A stretch of 64,000 nucleotides of DNA from Vermamoeba vermiformis. Its lineage: Eukaryota; Tubulinea; Echinamoebida. The stretch's first letter is position 1; every line of letters begins with the position of its first letter. Position numbers and translations under genes: made by a program. Under the pieces are notes generated by a model. It made no database searches and was not told the origin of the DNA. It saw nothing but the letters and a program-made list of their open reading frames with translations. The stretch lies in contig JBEWZL010000127.1 in NCBI GenBank assembly GCA_045837725.1, positions 186,001 to 250,000 of the forward strand, given 5' to 3'. This document shows, in pieces, positions 36,636-50,011 of this stretch.

Positions 36636-38105
36636 ATGAAGAAGATTGGCTATCCTTGTCAAAACTGGTCCGAGAAGCTAACCACCGGCCATTCGTTCAA
36701 GCTGAAGTCGTACTCTGACGATAAATTGAAAGAAGTTGTCGCTAGCAACATTGCTGACCTCAAAAAAATGCTGGCATACAATATTAAGAACAAGATAAGC
36801 TTTTTACGAATTTCTTCTGGCTTCGTGCCTTTCGCGTCTCATCCAATCTGTAAGTAATATTACCACGATACTTTCAAATAATTCTTATCAAGGCAATTTA
36901 GCACTCCAAATTTCTTGCAGAACAGCACTCTTTTTCTTTTGGCAATATAAATTGTCCGTATTGTGTATTAAATTGCATTGTTACGAGCGTTGCTGCCGTC
37001 GATAATCTTTCATCCTAATTGGAAGCATTTATTTAGGTAAATTTGATTGGGTTGACCACTTTAAGAATGATTTCCGAGAAGTTGGTCGCGCGATACGTAA
37101 AAGCCAGATGCGGATCTCTTTCCATCCAGATCATTTTGTGCTGTTGAACTCACCTGATGAAGGCATTACTCAGCGAAGTGTCAACGAGTTAATGTAAGAT
37201 TTGATACGCTTCTTCTCGTGCTTTTTGACTTTATTTATCGATAATTTTTATTTTATCGAATCAACTTGCTCATTTTGCATGATGTTCAAAGGTATCATGC
37301 AAAGCTTCTTGATGCTATGCGTCTCGATAGATCGGCCAAAATGCAAATACACGTCGGTGGAGTCTATGGGGACAAGACAGCCGCAATGGAGCGCTTTATC
37401 GAGCGCTATAATGAGCTACCGGCGAAGATTAAGCGGCGACTCGTTATTGAAAATGATGACAGACTATTCTCGGTAAAGGATTGCTTGTACATTAATAGGT
37501 AGGGTCCCCACTGCATTCATTCGTCTATGATAACCTAACACGTTCCTAGCAAAACAGGAGTGCCTATTCTGTTCGATAACTTACACCACGACTGTTTGAA
37601 TAACAAAGAAACGATGTTGGATGCCATGAAGTCCTGCTTCGCAACTTGGAAAGACGCGTAAGCAGCAAGATCTGTTTGCTTTGAATTTCGCTAACCCGGG
37701 GTCAGTGATGGTGTACCACTGGTCGATTATTCCACGCAACAACCTAGTGCTCGTAAAGGCAAACACTCTGATACTCTCGACGAGAAGCACTTCGAGGAGT
37801 ACTTGAAGACAACGAAGGATCTCAAGTTCGATATCATGCTTGAGATCAAGGACAAAGAGAGCAGCGCACATACAGCTATTGAAATCTATGAGAAGTTGTA
37901 TGGCGAGTTACCGAAACCCAAGGATATGAGCGAGTATATGAAGGAAGACGCAGACGAAGAGAAAATGGTGGATGCGCTGCTTGCTGACGAAGAAGTTGCT
38001 CCTAAGCCTGAAAAAGAAGAAAAAAGCGACACAAAAACAACAGAAATAACCAAAAATAATAATACTAATGTAAAGTCGGCTCAGCAGAAAATAATCGCTG
38101 GTTAA
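36636..38105 (+). CDS. uve1: UV-damage endonuclease (UVDE/UvsE family)
   Basis: Five exons (36636-36849, 37037-37193, 37292-37498, 37550-37657, 37706-38105), 361 residues. A TIM-barrel nuclease that nicks DNA 5' to UV photoproducts and other lesions, starting alternative excision repair. Conserved metal-site segments are visible: IGYPCQN at the start, [53 protein letters not shown], and [11 protein letters not shown]. After the barrel, about 60 residues form an acidic/Lys-rich tail ([14 protein letters not shown]..., [10 protein letters not shown]). The family is known in bacteria, fungi and some protists. No nuclear or mitochondrial signal at the N-terminus; start chosen as the only Met before IGYPCQN. 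Confidence 0.93.
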
Positions 38106-38150
38106 AAAGGCGAGGTACCTGATGTAAATACCGTTGATTTTGATTAAAAT

Positions 38151-40660
38151 TTACAAGTTACCTAGCCTATCGATGAAAGCTTGGTTCTTTTTCATGAAAT
38201 CTTGGTTCTTCAAACAAATTTTAGCCGCGTCGAATCGTTGACTAACTTGATCTACCCCCAGAATCTTTATAATGAACGGGATTTCGAGTCCTTCTTCTTT
38301 TCCAGTCAAAGCCCAACTAAGAATTCGAAGAGTCAATAAATAGCAACGGAAAAACAAATGTTTTGAGTTACCGGATGGAGAGAAACACAAAGCTCTTGTT
38401 TGCTTTCAAGCTCTTAGCAGCAGCATTGAGAGCCTTAGTAATATTATCTTTGTTCAACTCTCCGACAGCTTTGAGCTCTTTCTCAACTGCGTCAAATACC
38501 CCGTAAATTTCGTCTAAGAAATGAAAATCTTTAATTAACATCGGAAATATAAATTAAAAATAACACCCGGATACGCACCTTTAGAATCTATCTGATTCTT
38601 AGCTTTGATTTTTTCAAGCATACTGACAGCTGCTTCGTCTCCTAAGTCAGGATAGACAAAGAAGTATACGAGCCGATCGGCAAGATCCCGCAGGTTTGGC
38701 GCGTCGCGGATTTCCTGAATGCCGAAAATAAGATAACGATCGTATAATAGGTCCCAAGCTACGCACATGAATATGTTTGAGTACGGAGCCAATGTATTTG
38801 TGGTCAAGATTGACGTCTCCGATCCGCTCTTTTAAAAATGGCAGGAAATGCTCTATGAGCTCATCCATATTAGTTTCAGCCAATAATCTGTGACGGAGTA
38901 ATGATTAGCCATGATATGTATTTATTAGTTAGGCTTACTTAGTATGTTGAGCATTGAACCACTCAAGTTTTTCCTTGTTCACGACAGATCCGCCCTTCGT
39001 AATCTTATCCAGTGAAAACTGCCAAAGGTTAGTAGAAATATAGACAAATGTGTTATTGTACGTACATTTTCAATAAGCTGGGGCAATGTGAACAATTCTT
39101 GGGTCGTGCCTGGATTCCATCCAAGGAACGCGACAAAGTTAATCATGGCAGACGGCAAATAACCTTGTTTCTAATAGCCATAGATCAATAAATACTATAA
39201 CTATACGTAAATCATGTATTAACTTACGATATACGAGTCCACTGAAACATCGCCTTGGCGCTTCGATAATTTAGTCTTATCAGTATTCAATAATAGCGGC
39301 AAGTGAATAAATTGAGGCATGCGCCATCCAAATGAATTGTATAAAATCACGTGCTTCGGGGTTGAGGGCAACCATTCCTTAAAAGGAAATTGTTATTCGG
39401 CGTCCATTTACTCGATAACTTCTACGTACTTCACCACGAATCACGTGACTGATTTGCATGTAATGGTCGTCAACGACATTGGCTAGGTGATAAGTCGGGA
39501 ATCGATCGGACTTGACGAGAATTTGATCGTCGACAAAATTGTTATTGAACTGGATCTCGCCTGAAACACCATCCTTAACTGTAGTATGGCCTGAAGGCAC
39601 CTAAAACATAATCGAGATTAATATACGATACGCCTATTATGGCTATAATGTTTCTACGTACTTTCATGCGAATTGTAAAGGGTAATTTCTTCTCCAAGTT
39701 TTCTTTGATTTGTGCTGGCGTTAATTTCAAACAAAATCGGTCGTAAATTCCAACCACGCCTCTTTGCTGCTGCGTTTTTCTAATAATAAAAGCAACGTGT
39801 TATTAGTTTATCTCCTATGTACTAGAACCATAGTCTATATCTTACCTTAATGCCTCTAATCGTTCAGGTGTGCAAAAACATCTATAAGCATGACCTTTCT
39901 CGAGCAATTCATCTGCGTGCTTCAGATACAAATCTTTTCGGTCGGACTAATCGATTGTTTAAGTCAGTGCTTGCTAGGAAGAAAGTAAATAATTATTGCG
40001 TACTTGTCTGTAGGGGCCAAATCCTTTGTCTTTTAATGGACCTAATGAAATGGTAAGTAAAATAAAACAGATCCCGAAGTGCTATCGCAAAACTACCTTC
40101 GTCGTAGGGGATGCCGGCCCATTCTAATGCTTCTGTAATATTTTGCTCGGATCCAGGCACTAATCGAGTCTAACATTGGAGTTAGAAGACGAATTGAATC
40201 AGAGTGTTTGAGCGTCAAACCTGATCTGTATCTTCTATGCGCAGCAGAAAAGTTCCATTATGTTTTTTGGCAAATAAATAATTGAATAAGGCAGTTCTAA
40301 GACCTCCCAAGTGCATCAAACCTGGAGTAAGAGAAATATTAATTCGGATCTACTGTGAGTTCATGTCTAACTCTGCAAGAATTTATTTTGAGGCAGTTGC
40401 TAACATTAATCTGTATTTAAATGACTTTGGTGCTGAATCTGAATTTATTCTTATTTACTGTATTTTTTAAAATTAATTTTGATCTGGATCTTACCTGTCG
40501 GGCTCGGTGCGTAGCGTACTCTCACCTTTGGTTCTCCGTTATTATCGTAAGCTTGTTTGTGCGTGCAATAACGTTGACTAAACACAGTGATAGTTGGTCT
40601 CGCTAATCGACCCGATCTGACACCAGTAGCGGTGACATTAACAATAATAGAGCGCAGCAT
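38151..40660 (-). CDS. EARS2: Mitochondrial glutamyl-tRNA synthetase
   Basis: About ten exons. Begins with a mitochondrial presequence ([18 protein letters not shown], Arg/Ser-rich, no acids), then the class Ia core: [11 protein letters not shown] at the first exon end, [48 protein letters not shown] and the KMSKS-type loop [12 protein letters not shown]. The C-terminal anticodon-binding part ends with the bacterial-type [19 protein letters not shown]. The eukaryotic cytosolic enzyme is built differently, so this is the organellar (bacterial-type) enzyme charging mitochondrial tRNA-Glu and perhaps tRNA-Gln. The start at 40660 gives the full presequence. Confidence 0.92.
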
Positions 40661-40948
40661 GGATGTATGTTGAGAAATAAATATTGTGCTGCTTATGCTC
40701 GTTGGTCAGACCAAATATAAAATGTTGTGGCGGGATGCGCCAAACAAAAAAAATTTGTAGAACCGCTTTACTTAGCTCCTCACATTCACCTTAATCTAGT
40801 GTACGTTATAATTAGTCTATAAGAGTATTAATTCCTCACGAAAGTAGGTAATTCTGAAATTCCGTTTCGCTAGCGGCAGGTACTCCGGTACAAAAACTGT
40901 AGTACTCGTAGAACTGTAGCACGGTAAACAGGGGACCATATTGTATTT
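40661..40948. promoter_or_regulatory. Divergent promoter region (GluRS / Roco)
   Basis: 288 bp separating the two start codons. Contains an A run (caaacaaaaaaaatttg). No motif can be assigned with confidence. Confidence 0.35.
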
Positions 40949-43900
40949 ATGAAGAAGGCCCCGTGGCTTCAAAACGCTCACCAGCAAAGAGCGCTGGCGT
41001 TGCAGTCTGAGGCCGTTTGGAGAAACTCCGATGGCTCGGTCGACCGATCTGAAGCGAAAAAATATCAGTATAATGTATTTGTATATAATTTAGAGCTGCT
41101 CGCTGTCGATTTGAGGGCCAATTTTGGAAAATTAGAAGAACTGGATTTGTCGAACTGCGGCTTAGGAGATGAGGCGCTAAAACCAATTATCAAAATATTG
41201 GAGCATAACTACAGTCTGAAGACTATCAAGGCACAGGGAAATTCGTTCACATTTGAAGCGCTACAATTATTCACAAGCAAATTATTAAATAATTTTGGTT
41301 TAATTTCGATCGAGCTGTTCGACGTAAAAACAGACCCACGGCTCGTTGATTTGCAGAAGAAGATTGACGATGTTATTGATTGGAACAAGAAGCTTAAGCA
41401 AGTAAGTGATTGTACTGGAGTCCGAAAAATTCCAAATCTGCTCAAAAAAGGGACCGCGTTTTTGCGAATAAAAATTAAATAAGGGCAAGCTTTTATGCTG
41501 ATATTATAAAGAAATATTTTGCGGTTAAATTAGCCTTACTAATTTTTCTGGCTTTAGGTTGTCGGATTTGCTTCTTCTCTTGATTGGTCACGGCCCTTAA
41601 GTCATGAAGCCTTTGGAAAATTTTTCATCTATTTATCAACGACCAATATTACGAAGCTGTACTTGTTTGACCTCGAGCAGAGCATGCCAGATGAGATAGG
41701 AGTCCTGTCAAAGCTGGAAGAGCTGCACATAATCAATTGCAGGTATTATAGCAAATAATGCGTATTATTATTAGTGTACTAACGCTTCTTAAAGTGAAAT
41801 GAATATTCTGCCAGAGAGTATTCAAAACTTGAAAAATTTGACCTCGCTCAAGATCTCGCAGCTGCGGTCAACCATAGGCAGCAAGAAGAAGACTATTACA
41901 TTCACTATTCCAAAAGAGATCGGGAGCTTGTCTAAATTGACGTCCTTATACTTTGAGAACGTTAATGTGTCGAGCATTCCAGCCGAGATCCAACACCTTC
42001 GCAACTTGACGGAGTTAACCTTCTTGAACTGCGGGTAAGCCACGAGATTATAGCCGTTATTATATAGTGAGAGTGTTAACACCTTTGCAGCTTGTACAGT
42101 TTGCCACCTGAAATAGCGCATTTGGAGAAATTAACAAACGTCAATTTGCACGATAATGGTCTGTCGATGTTGCCTGACGAATTTGCCAAATTAGTCAATT
42201 TGCGTCGATTTGACGTTAGTAATAATCAGCTGCGGTATTTAACACCTGGGTAAGTGTTCCGTTTTTGAAAGCGCGATCGGTCCTAATCTCCATATTTAGT
42301 GTGAGTATGTGGACGTCGCTGGAGGAGCTCAATATTTCGAACAATTTCCTCGAAGACCTTCCGTTGTCCTTAGCAAGTTTGCCAAAGTTAAAGTCCATTG
42401 CTGCCAAGAACAATCCGTTCAGGACCTATCCAAGTACGTGCCTAGCATGATTGAATTTTTTTTCTGACACCCATTTAGGCGAGGCCAATCTGTTGACGAA
42501 GCTGCAAGCGGCGTATAAAGAGTCTCGTTCAATCCCTATTTGTAAATATTTAGTCATGGGAGAGTCTCGTAGCGGAAAAACTACCCTTGGTGCGTACCTC
42601 TGATGACGGAATTGAAACTCTTACTAACATTAAATGTATTCATAGTGAATAATTTGGTCAACTTTATGCACTCACAGCGAGGCAGAAAAACACGAACAGC
42701 GAAGCGTGGTTTTGATTTGGTCGAAGTGACGTCGATCGAAATCCCTGACAAAGAAATTGTCGAATTTTCCATTTGGGACTTCCAGTACTTAGCCTTGACA
42801 ATGTAAGCGATTACAAGATATTATATTGTGCATTATAATAACACCTCGATAGGGCGCCTATGTTGATGACAAAGCGATCAGTATTTTTGTTGTGTATTAA
42901 TATCACCAATATGCAAAACGAACTGAGCAAAATCGACTTTTTGATCAAGACAATCGATTCGACAATCCCTCAAGCTCCTATTTACTTAGTCTGTAAGTCA
43001 TAGCAATACCGTTAATTTGTCGCTAATGGTCGGATAGGCACGCATTGTGACGCTAAGATTTGTGATAAGAAGTTTTTATCGAATGCATTGCAAGAGATCA
43101 ATCAAAGGATTTCGTCAAAGTACCGAAGTATTCAACAAATCGTTACTGTCGGCAAAGATATGGAGCTCAATAGGAAGAATCCGATCCACGAGCTCGTGCG
43201 CGGTACTTTGTTCGCGTGTTACAGCAACTCTTTGACGAGCGTTCTTGGCCTTCAAAAGCAGTACCCTGCCAAGTACCTCGCACTAGCAGACAAAGCTATG
43301 GGTCTGCGCATGTCTCTGCCTGTTCCTGTGTTGACTTTTGAACAGTGGACTGGGGTATGGCATCGAGTTCAAGGCTCATCCATGCAGTCTCATTAACTAA
43401 TTATTTCCAGATTGCCTTTTCAATAGGCTTTAACAGCGAGCCAGAAGTTCAAGAGGCAACGTATTTCTTGCGAGACCTTGGCGCATTGTTCGTGCACGAG
43501 TCGAATTTGAGCATTGTCATCTTGGACGTTGTGTGGATCTGTCGGTTTTATGACAACCTTGTAGCAAAACGAAGTGGTGCTAAGGCCATAACTCTTTATG
43601 AAGTACGTAGTACTGTGCGTTCGTAATAATATATCATACTAATGATTATTGTAGAATGTCACTTCGTTTGATGCCTCTGATGTTCCGAACTTGTTGGAGG
43701 AGTTGGTGATTTTGCTAGAGAACCAAAACATTATTTATTCAATTGACAGTCCCAGCAGTACCGTACAAAAAGCTTTGGGCGTTCGTTGTGATGATAGGGT
43801 AAGTCCATTTCTTCTAATCAAGTCTCGTGCTTACATTCGACCAAAGGGATTTTTGATTCTGCCCGGCTTGTTAGCACAAGTCGCGCCTCCTTTAGCAAAG

Positions 43901-45426
43901 ATGCAGGAGCACTTCCCTGATCGAATACCAGGCATGATAGACAGCGAGCGTTGTTACGTCTTCGAACAACATCCGAAAGACATTGGTGTCATTTACAAAA
44001 TCATCGTAAGGACGACTCATATGAACGTTGATGATTGATACTAACGATACATATTCAGGCTCACTTCATTCGATTGGATTGGACTCCAGCATTGTTATGG
44101 CGATACGGTGCTATTCTCGAGAACCCTGAGAACGGTGCTCGCATTCACATTGAGTTTGATCGCGATAGAATAGTCACAATCAAAGTATGCATTATATTTG
44201 AAAGGTTTCTAGACCAGTACTAATTGTTTCACAGTTCAAAACGCCTATGGAAGATCCTACAATCATGTCAGGTATCTGTCAAACAATCGCGGAACAAATC
44301 GACTTGAAGTACGAAATGACAGTCAGGTGCATGAATTGCATGATAGACAGGAGCATGAATGCTAAGAACTTCACGCCTGAAGGTACATTAACATTAAAGG
44401 TCTTATTGAAGTTTACGTACTAATGTTAGCATAGCGTTTGGATGGGCCTTGTCGCAGCAGGGTGAAAAAACGATTCGTTGCAATCTCAGTCACAAAGTGT
44501 ATTTGGTTCATTTAGTACCCGATTTGCTCGAAAAGAAGGGACTGTTAGAAGAAGAGATGAAGAACCTCAAAGAGATCAATGACCGCGCTGTACCCGCCGT
44601 GCCTCGTACCATTCAAGAGGTCACGCAACTACGACGTGAATCGCAGTCCAGTGCCGGCGAGTCACCGCGCAAACACAGTGTTAGTCAGCAGCCAACACCT
44701 TCACCTCCACGTGCTGTTGCTGGTGGTGCTTTGAAGCGAGAGCTCGAGAAGGCAAATGCAGCAACTACCCCGAGTCCAGTTGGAACGCCGAGCAGTGGCA
44801 CGCCTACGAGTGGATCTCCTAAGGTCGTTGCGTTTGTTAGAGCCAAGCCACGCATTAACGCGACCACGCCGCTCAGTCAGTCAGTGGAAGTGTCACCGGT
44901 TGGGTCTCCGATGGTGGGCAACAAAACACCTGAAGTCGGGTCACTTCCGAACAACAAAGTCAAGCCTGCGTTTGGCTTACGATCGAGTGGCAGCAACGAC
45001 AGTTTGATGATGACACGCTCGGACTATGCTCCGAGTAATAGATCGTCACGTGACTCGGTGTCATCGCAACAAATGTTTTTGTTCTCGAACACGAACAGCA
45101 CGAAGAGTATCAGCAAAGATTCGTTGATGAGTGACAGCACGGCTAATACTAATGTCACGCACAAGACGAGTATAAGCAAGAACAATAGTGGTAACAGTTT
45201 GAACAATAATTATTCGAGACCAGTACAAGCTGCTGGTCAACAAGGCGGATCTGCTACGGTGACTGAAAATACGACTGCTGGCACTACAGGCGGCTTAAGG
45301 GTGACGACAACGCCTGCGAGACCTAATAATAGCACTGCGAGCACGCCTTACGGATCACCTGCATCCAGCGGATCTGGTTCGAAGTGGGTGAGCTATCGAC
45401 CATCCCCGACAAACTCTTCACAATAA
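40949..45426 (+). CDS. Roco-family protein: LRR-ROC-COR without a kinase domain
   Basis: Fourteen exons, 1,234 residues. Order: LRRs (LEELDLSNCGL; LPPEIAHLEKLTNVNLHDNG; LEELNISNNFLEDLPLSL), a ROC GTPase with P-loop GESRSGKTTL and G4-like THCDAK, then a COR region (VPVLTFEQWTG, FLRDLGALFVHE, ILDVVWICRF, GFLILPGLL, RYGAILENPENGARI). The tail of ~300 residues is Ser/Thr/Asn/Pro low complexity and ends SYRPSPTNSSQ. The switch II is degenerate (WDFQYLA in place of a DxxG core), so GTP hydrolysis may be altered. Unlike LRRK2 or Dictyostelium GbpC there is no kinase domain. Exons 3' of 43797 may include an optional 48 bp in-frame intron (43799-43846). Probably a Ca2+/membrane or cytoskeletal signalling scaffold; role not known. 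Confidence 0.9.
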
Positions 45427-45561
45427 CAACTGTAATTTTATAATAAAACCAAATTGCTTTCATTCTCCTGCATCATTTCGTCGAAAAGCTAAGCAAGGCA
45501 ATTCAGAATTTGAGACTCTTTAAATTTCGTATTTATTTACATTATTATGCTTATTATTTTA

Positions 45562-47118
45562 TTAAGTTTGAGTTCTAAAGTTCAGCTCGACCATGAAGTT
45601 AGGCAGCTCAGCATCTGCCATAGTTTGATTGGCAGGAGTATCCAGATCCTCGGGTAGCAAGACTGCATTGGTTGTAACAACCATGTTAATCACTATACTT
45701 ATAATATAGTAATGCCAATATTAGTCCTATTAACTCTTACCCGTGGCTTTCTTGCTCTTAGTAAAGGCGGTGTGAAAATTGTATCGGAACAAGATCACCT
45801 CTGGGAGGGCTTGAAAATGTTTCATGGCCGTTATTTTATTCGCATTAACTAATAAAGTGTTTAGAATCAATTATATTAGAAAAAACAGTCCTCTCGAAAC
45901 TATTGAAAAAAAGTTCGAGATCTGTCATAAAGTCTTACCTTTACGAACTGTGCGAACAAATTTAATAGGGTTATGTTCATCCTTGTAACACTTGATTTTC
46001 GTGTCTCCTCTAATCACCACATTCGTCTCCAGTTCAAGCGTGCATTCTTCGCTAACGCCTTCGAAATAATGATCGAAGACCTTAGCGAACTCGGTGTCAT
46101 CTGATTGCGTCTCAATTATGAATCCTACGGAGAAGCTGTACTGTGGACTATCCTCTCCTGCGAAAGACGTTATAATTACGGTAACGGTCACGGATGTGAC
46201 TTACCTCGATGTTTTTTCTTCTTGAATACTGTCGGATAGCCTCGAAGCACAATAGTTTCTAAGAACAGTCTGTAAGATTCATTAATAAGATGTTACGGCG
46301 AAGAGTTAAGCGATTTCTTACTGAGGAGGGTTCTCAAAAATTTCGGATGGGATTCTTTCTTGTTCATATCTCACTAGTTCTTCAATATAGTGAATGTATC
46401 GTACTTGAGACGGGACTTGAACGGCCTTTTCATCTGTTGTTCTTTGCTATACACGAAATTTTGGTCAGTTTTCCTTGGATCCAATTTTCTATTAATGTCT
46501 ATCGCGTTACCGAATTGAAAAGTTTAATGGCTTCATCTGCTGTTTCACACTCTCCATTAAGTAGCAAATATGACGCAATGATCGTGCCTGTGCGACCCTT
46601 TCCAGCTTTACAATGGACGACCGAAATGCAATTTTGACTTTTCATTTCCGTTATTATCATCCAAAGATATCGTAATGTAGGTACTCTATTAGAATAGTTA
46701 GCGCCATATTTAAGGAGCTTGAATTTAGCGGATCTACTCTCTTTGAGGACCGTACCCATGGTTTGGAAATCCAAATTCTTTGACTCGGTTGTTAAAGGGT
46801 CTATAGTCGTATTTCCTACCACTTAGGTTGTAAATCATTACATTGCTCATTGCTTCGTCGTCGTATTTCTGCTTGAAATATTTTGAGACCTCTTTCCCAT
46901 CGTTGCGGAAGAATTTCTTTAGTCCCCGACTTGGTAGGCCCATCGCTACGACGTCTTCGGTTATATACCTGTCATATGTAAGGTTATAAGGATATTTTGA
47001 AGCTGATTGACAGGTTGATTTGTGAGACAGAAGCCACTTACGTTAAATCCAGATCGAATCCATTTTCTTTGGTTCGGATTCGGTTTCCGGACGCCATTCC
47101 TTGTATTGTTGCTCCCAT
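45562..47118 (-). CDS. PTEN: PTEN-like phosphatidylinositol 3-phosphatase
   Basis: Eight exons (47118-47042, 46968-46756, 46685-46511, 46446-46322, 46269-46205, 46157-45939, 45848-45741, 45692-45562), 370 residues. The P-loop HCKAGKGRTG is exactly that of PTEN, including the two Lys that favour PIP3. N-terminal YNLSGRKYD and FNNRV...FPNHG match the PTEN TI/WPD-loop region; RGYPTVFKKKK and the following beta-rich part form the C2 domain (~residues 190-370). It should dephosphorylate PI(3,4,5)P3 and oppose PI3K signalling at the membrane. The N-terminal basic stretch (MGATIQGMASGNRIRTKENG) is where PTEN has its PIP2-binding motif. No C-terminal PDZ ligand or long phosphorylated tail. Confidence 0.94.
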
Positions 47119-48277
47119 TTTTCGTTAGTTCATTAAATGATGTGATGCGCTGGCAAAGTATAACCGGTAAAGCCAACAATGAGAAGATTTCGAAGAGAAT
47201 TCAGTTAAATCGAAGAAAAGTGCGCTTTGCGTCGTGACAGCGCTTAATTTTTGACTTTTATGGCTTTTCTTTCTATTCACACTGACGGTCCCACTGTCAA
47301 AGTGGCACTCTCGGATCCACCAGATGCAGCACAATGTTCATTCAAATTCGCAATTCAAGACTTGTGCCATAAGCTCATTTGATCTTGAGTGAGGCTGTTA
47401 CGTAAGGGCAATTCATTTGTACCATTTGTGGTCTCAAAGTGTCAAGTACACGAATCCATAAAGTCCGACCCATCATTGGAAAACGAACCTGAAAAAGCTG
47501 TGTATGACGTGGTCGGTTTCCCAGAATCACGTGAGTAATTCGGAAAATAAGGTGAATAAATTCATTCAATTGGTTTCTTCAGTACGCAAGAAATCAAATT
47601 ACGTGCAGGCGGTTCTGCTCTCTTACAACGCAATATTCAGCATTGAGGAACTGAATTCTTTTATAAGATAACTAAGAGAAGATAGTTATTGCGCTAAGTT
47701 TAGCACGAACGGCCAAACACAGGGATTTGCACCAAATTTGCCCAAAAAACGAGGCAAAAAATTTTCCCCTGCTTTTTTGGGGGACATAAATATTTGTTTG
47801 GAGGTCCATTCAATCACTTTCATATCGTTGTTAGATAGCCACGTCTTTCTCTTCTCTTATAAAGGACAAGTTTGCTCATGGCTTGTCAGCTGTCAAGCTT
47901 CTGCTTCGAGCTAAACATACGACGTATTGTTCCACGTGTTTATATAAATGCATTTGTTGATTCGTTACGGTTAAACAAGTGTTTAGGATTAATTTTAGCG
48001 CACTTTTTTTGAAACGTTAAAGTTTTTAATTCCCAGCCACTGATGAAACACAATAATTCCATAAAACGGTAGCCCATAAAATTAGTTAACGAAGAATAGA
48101 AAAAGTGCTTCAAATTAAGATTGGCTGAAGTGAAATTAAGAGGTAAGCATTTAATTTTCCGTCGCTTAATATGATTCTTATTTTTTGCATTCATGATTAT
48201 TGGAGATAAGTTTTTATAGATAATTGTTCGGTAAATGAACTTAAGCAGAATTTGATTTCGTTGCATCCAGATTCAAA
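47119..48277. other. 1.15 kb divergent spacer
   Basis: Between the PTEN start and the DUF4246 protein start. No gene recognised; a TATA-like box (cttataaagg) lies near 47855. Open frames on the minus strand (47375-47569, 47940-48266) have no family features. Confidence 0.45.
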
Positions 48278-49973
48278 ATGTCGTCCGCAAACAGAAAGCT
48301 GTCTTCTGATACTTCAAGCAAGAAGAAAAAGAAAATTAAAACCGCTTCATCGTTAGATGAGCGATTTCCAACGGTCTTTGATCTGACCGGGCAATACGAA
48401 TCTGGTGCTCCACCAAAAACTGTGACAGAGCTTCAAATGATGAACTTTAGCGCTGCAATACGATATAAACCTAATTGGTGGGAAAAGATCAAGAACAAAA
48501 CAATCAAAACGAATTGGATCCAAGAGGCGAAAAAACAAGGTACCAGATCTAAAATTACCCGTTACTTTTCTAATAAGGCTTTCATTAGGCTTGCCCGATT
48601 CTTCGATTAAATATGCGATTGATGAACTTGAAAATTATTATTTAACGCTTATTGATGGACCTATTGTTCCGTCGCCAGTGGATGGAGTTTATCAAGCAGA
48701 TCAGCTCATTTCACACGAGCTTAGAGAAGCCTTCATAGCAGAAGCGTCTATACTAGAGTATGTGCCTGAGCATAAGAAGGACTGGCACCCTAACTCGAAC
48801 AAACAAGTGTTGGATCTGGTGCATCCGTCTTTATATTGTTATGTCAAAGGCGTGTCACGTGTCACTTCTGGCCGCTCAATGCCGTTTTATAAATTTTTGA
48901 CAGCTGGAGAAGTAGAAAAAGAAGAAAATGACACATATTATGATAATAAGCCCGGCATATCGGCAAAATATCAATGGCTTCCAACACACTTCCACGTCGA
49001 TTTCGATGGCAAAGTGACAATAGAGAGTTATATCAATAATTTGCCACCCAAACTGCACCGAGGACTGTACGAATCAATTTCATCGATTTTTGAACGATTT
49101 GTTCCGCTGTTCAACAAAACACTCACTGACGCATTGAACCCACGCCGAAACCGACTTTATTGCGGCGGTGTATACTACGACAAGAGTGATATAGACTTTC
49201 CGAATTATGAAGCGTATAATACTTGGAAGAGGCAACATGGACCCAGTCAGCCCGAGTTCGACGAGTTCAGTTTCAGTGACGTGCCGTATCCGACTAAAGT
49301 AGTCGATCTGAACGGTCGTACTGTGCAAGTGATAGTGAAGATGGCAAACATTATTTTGACACCGGACAAGCCTCAATATGACGGAGGTGTCTGGCACGTT
49401 GAAGGCATGGAGAATGAACGGATCATTGCGACAGGCATTTATTACTACACGTACGAGAACATCACCGAATCACATCTGGAATTTCGGATCTCGGTTAGTG
49501 AACCTATGTACGAACAAGACGATAGAACAGGAGTTGAAGCGTTATTTGGCCTTCGTGACCAAGATTTATTGGTGCAGCAGATAGGATCCGTTATAACGCA
49601 GCAAGACAGATGCGTCGTTTTTCCTAATTTGTATCAGCACAAGGTAGCGCCATTCAAGCTCGCTGATCCAACTAAGCCAGGTGTGCGCAAAATATTGTGC
49701 TTTTTCCTGGTAGATCCGGCTACGCCAATTTTATCAACCGCTAACGTACCGCCACAACAAAAGAAATGGATCTTCTTTGAAAAGAAGTTTATTGAAGGCA
49801 CGTACTTCTCTATATTACCACCGGAGATCTTGCATATGATACTAGACTTATATGAAGACGAATCACTCGAGGCTGCGAAAAAACACCGCGAGAAATTGAT
49901 GGCTGAAAGAAAATATTTTGTAGATCAAAACAAAGAACGGTGGGAACGACCATTCTCATTGTGCGAGCATTAA
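48278..49973 (+). CDS. DUF4246-domain protein (2-oxoglutarate dioxygenase-like fold)
   Basis: Two exons (48278-48539, 48589-49973), 548 residues. The first exon has a Lys-rich N-terminus (SSKKKKKIKTASS), possibly a nuclear localisation signal, then a helical region (WWEKIKNKTIKTNWIQEA). The core matches the layout of DUF4246, known mostly from fungi: YQWLPTHFHVD, ESYINNLPPKLHRGLYESI, RRNRLYCGGVYYDKS, then VKMANIILTPDKPQYDGGVW, HVEGMENERIIATGIYYYT and YQHKVAPFKLADPTKPGVRK. The HxE in WHVEG and a later His (YQHKV) with Arg (GVRK) fit a 2OG-Fe(II) site, but activity is unproven in this family. Confidence 0.8.
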
Positions 49974-50011
49974 AACAATACAACATAAAATAAATAGTGT
50001 TCGGCGGTCAA

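Noticed and set aside
40661-40948. Bidirectional promoter motif call
   Set aside because: No specific motif can be named; kept only as the spacer between divergent starts.
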